From: UBA8296 sp031581145
Lineage (GTDB): Bacteria > Bacteroidota > Rhodothermia > Balneolales > Balneolaceae
Assembly: GCA_031581145.1 (NCBI GenBank)
Contig: JAVLBP010000041.1
Location: forward strand, 1-6,163
DNA length: 6,163 nucleotides
Reading direction: 5' to 3'
In this document: positions 6,018-6,163 of the stretch, piece after piece
How the letters are laid out: every line of letters begins with the position of its first letter
Position numbering within the stretch: the first letter of the stretch is position 1
Program-made: the position numbers and the translations under genes
Notes under the pieces: model-generated
What the model saw: only the letters and a program-made list of their open reading frames with translations
Databases searched by the model: none
What the model was told of the DNA's origin: nothing

Positions 6018-6163
6018 CTCTGTCAAACCAACAATTTCATCTGAGTTGATTCAAACATGCTAATCCAGATAACCACCATTCTAGTTAACCTCCACCCTTT
6101 TTTGACCCATATACAGGTTTTCGATCGCCAATAATTAAGGCGCCTTTGATGGTTGCCAATTCC

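Larger units (their letters stand above)
5604..6163. other. Gene-free upstream region
   Basis: No intact gene is visible in these 560 bases. They contain the sulfotransferase remnant and the inverted repeat entered separately. At 6163-6085 a minus-strand frame open from the window edge reads ELATIKGALIIGDRKPVYGS and five more residues to TAA; it could be the C-terminus of an upstream gene but I do not recognise it. TTGACA occurs three times on the minus strand (6026-6021, 5903-5898, 5775-5770), each without a matching -10 box at 16-18 nt. Operon promoter therefore not identified. Confidence 0.5.

Noticed and set aside
5770..6026. Three minus-strand TTGACA hexamers spaced about 125 nt apart
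   Set aside because: None has a TATAAT-like partner at 16-18 nt and the flanks do not align as a repeat, so they are not called promoters or a repeat array.
6007..6041. Direct repeat AATTTCATC (6007-6015 and 6033-6041)
   Set aside because: Nine bases in AT-rich DNA, two copies only, no flanking likeness; could be chance.
6122..6129. CGATCGCC, close to the cyanobacterial HIP1 octamer GCGATCGC
   Set aside because: Not an exact HIP1 match and a single occurrence, so it is not used as evidence for the organism.
1..6163. Insertion sequences, CRISPR arrays, tRNA or rRNA genes
   Set aside because: I saw no transposase reading frame, terminal inverted repeats, spaced repeat array or cloverleaf-like sequence anywhere in the window.

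Overview
This window is a cell-surface polysaccharide biosynthesis region. All six genes lie on the minus strand, so transcription runs from high to low coordinates. Every recognisable product is a sugar-polymer enzyme: three or four glycosyltransferases, a sulfotransferase, a hexapeptide-repeat acetyltransferase and a nucleotide-sugar epimerase-like protein. The protein style and gene mix would fit a cyanobacterium of the Synechococcus/Cyanobium kind, but this is inference. No rRNA, tRNA or housekeeping gene fixes the taxon.

Layout in transcription order. (1) 6163-5604 has no intact gene. It holds a broken sulfotransferase start (5907-6017) and a 55-nt imperfect inverted repeat (5704-5758). 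(2) A tight four-gene run follows: sulfotransferase (5603-4797), family 2 glycosyltransferase (4804-3968), family 4 glycosyltransferase (3963-2809) and WcaF-like acetyltransferase (2807-2253). Successive genes overlap by 8 nt, are 4 nt apart, and are 1 nt apart, as expected for one translationally coupled operon. (3) 2252-1977 has no intact gene. It holds a ~30-codon remnant that reads like the first strand of a family 2 glycosyltransferase. (4) An AT-rich pair follows: an NAD-dependent epimerase of the CDP-paratose/tyvelose 2-epimerase-like subfamily (1976-927), then a second family 4 glycosyltransferase that begins 10 nt later and runs off the window (916-1).

Base composition changes sharply near position 2000. 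Hand-counted 60-base rows give 16/60 G+C at 181-240 and 20/60 at 1561-1620, against 34/60 at 2641-2700 and 43/60 at 3781-3840. With the truncated gene exactly at the change, this suggests a mosaic cluster in which an AT-rich epimerase/glycosyltransferase module was joined to an older, GC-richer block and cut a glycosyltransferase gene.

Together the genes would build a repeat unit by successive sugar additions, supply or modify an unusual nucleotide sugar, and decorate the glycan with O-acetyl and probably sulfate groups. Polymerase, flippase and export genes are not in this window. No single new system is evident. The most interesting points are the recombination scar, the two gene remnants, the Phe in place of the usual SDR catalytic Tyr, and the structured leader upstream of the sulfotransferase.
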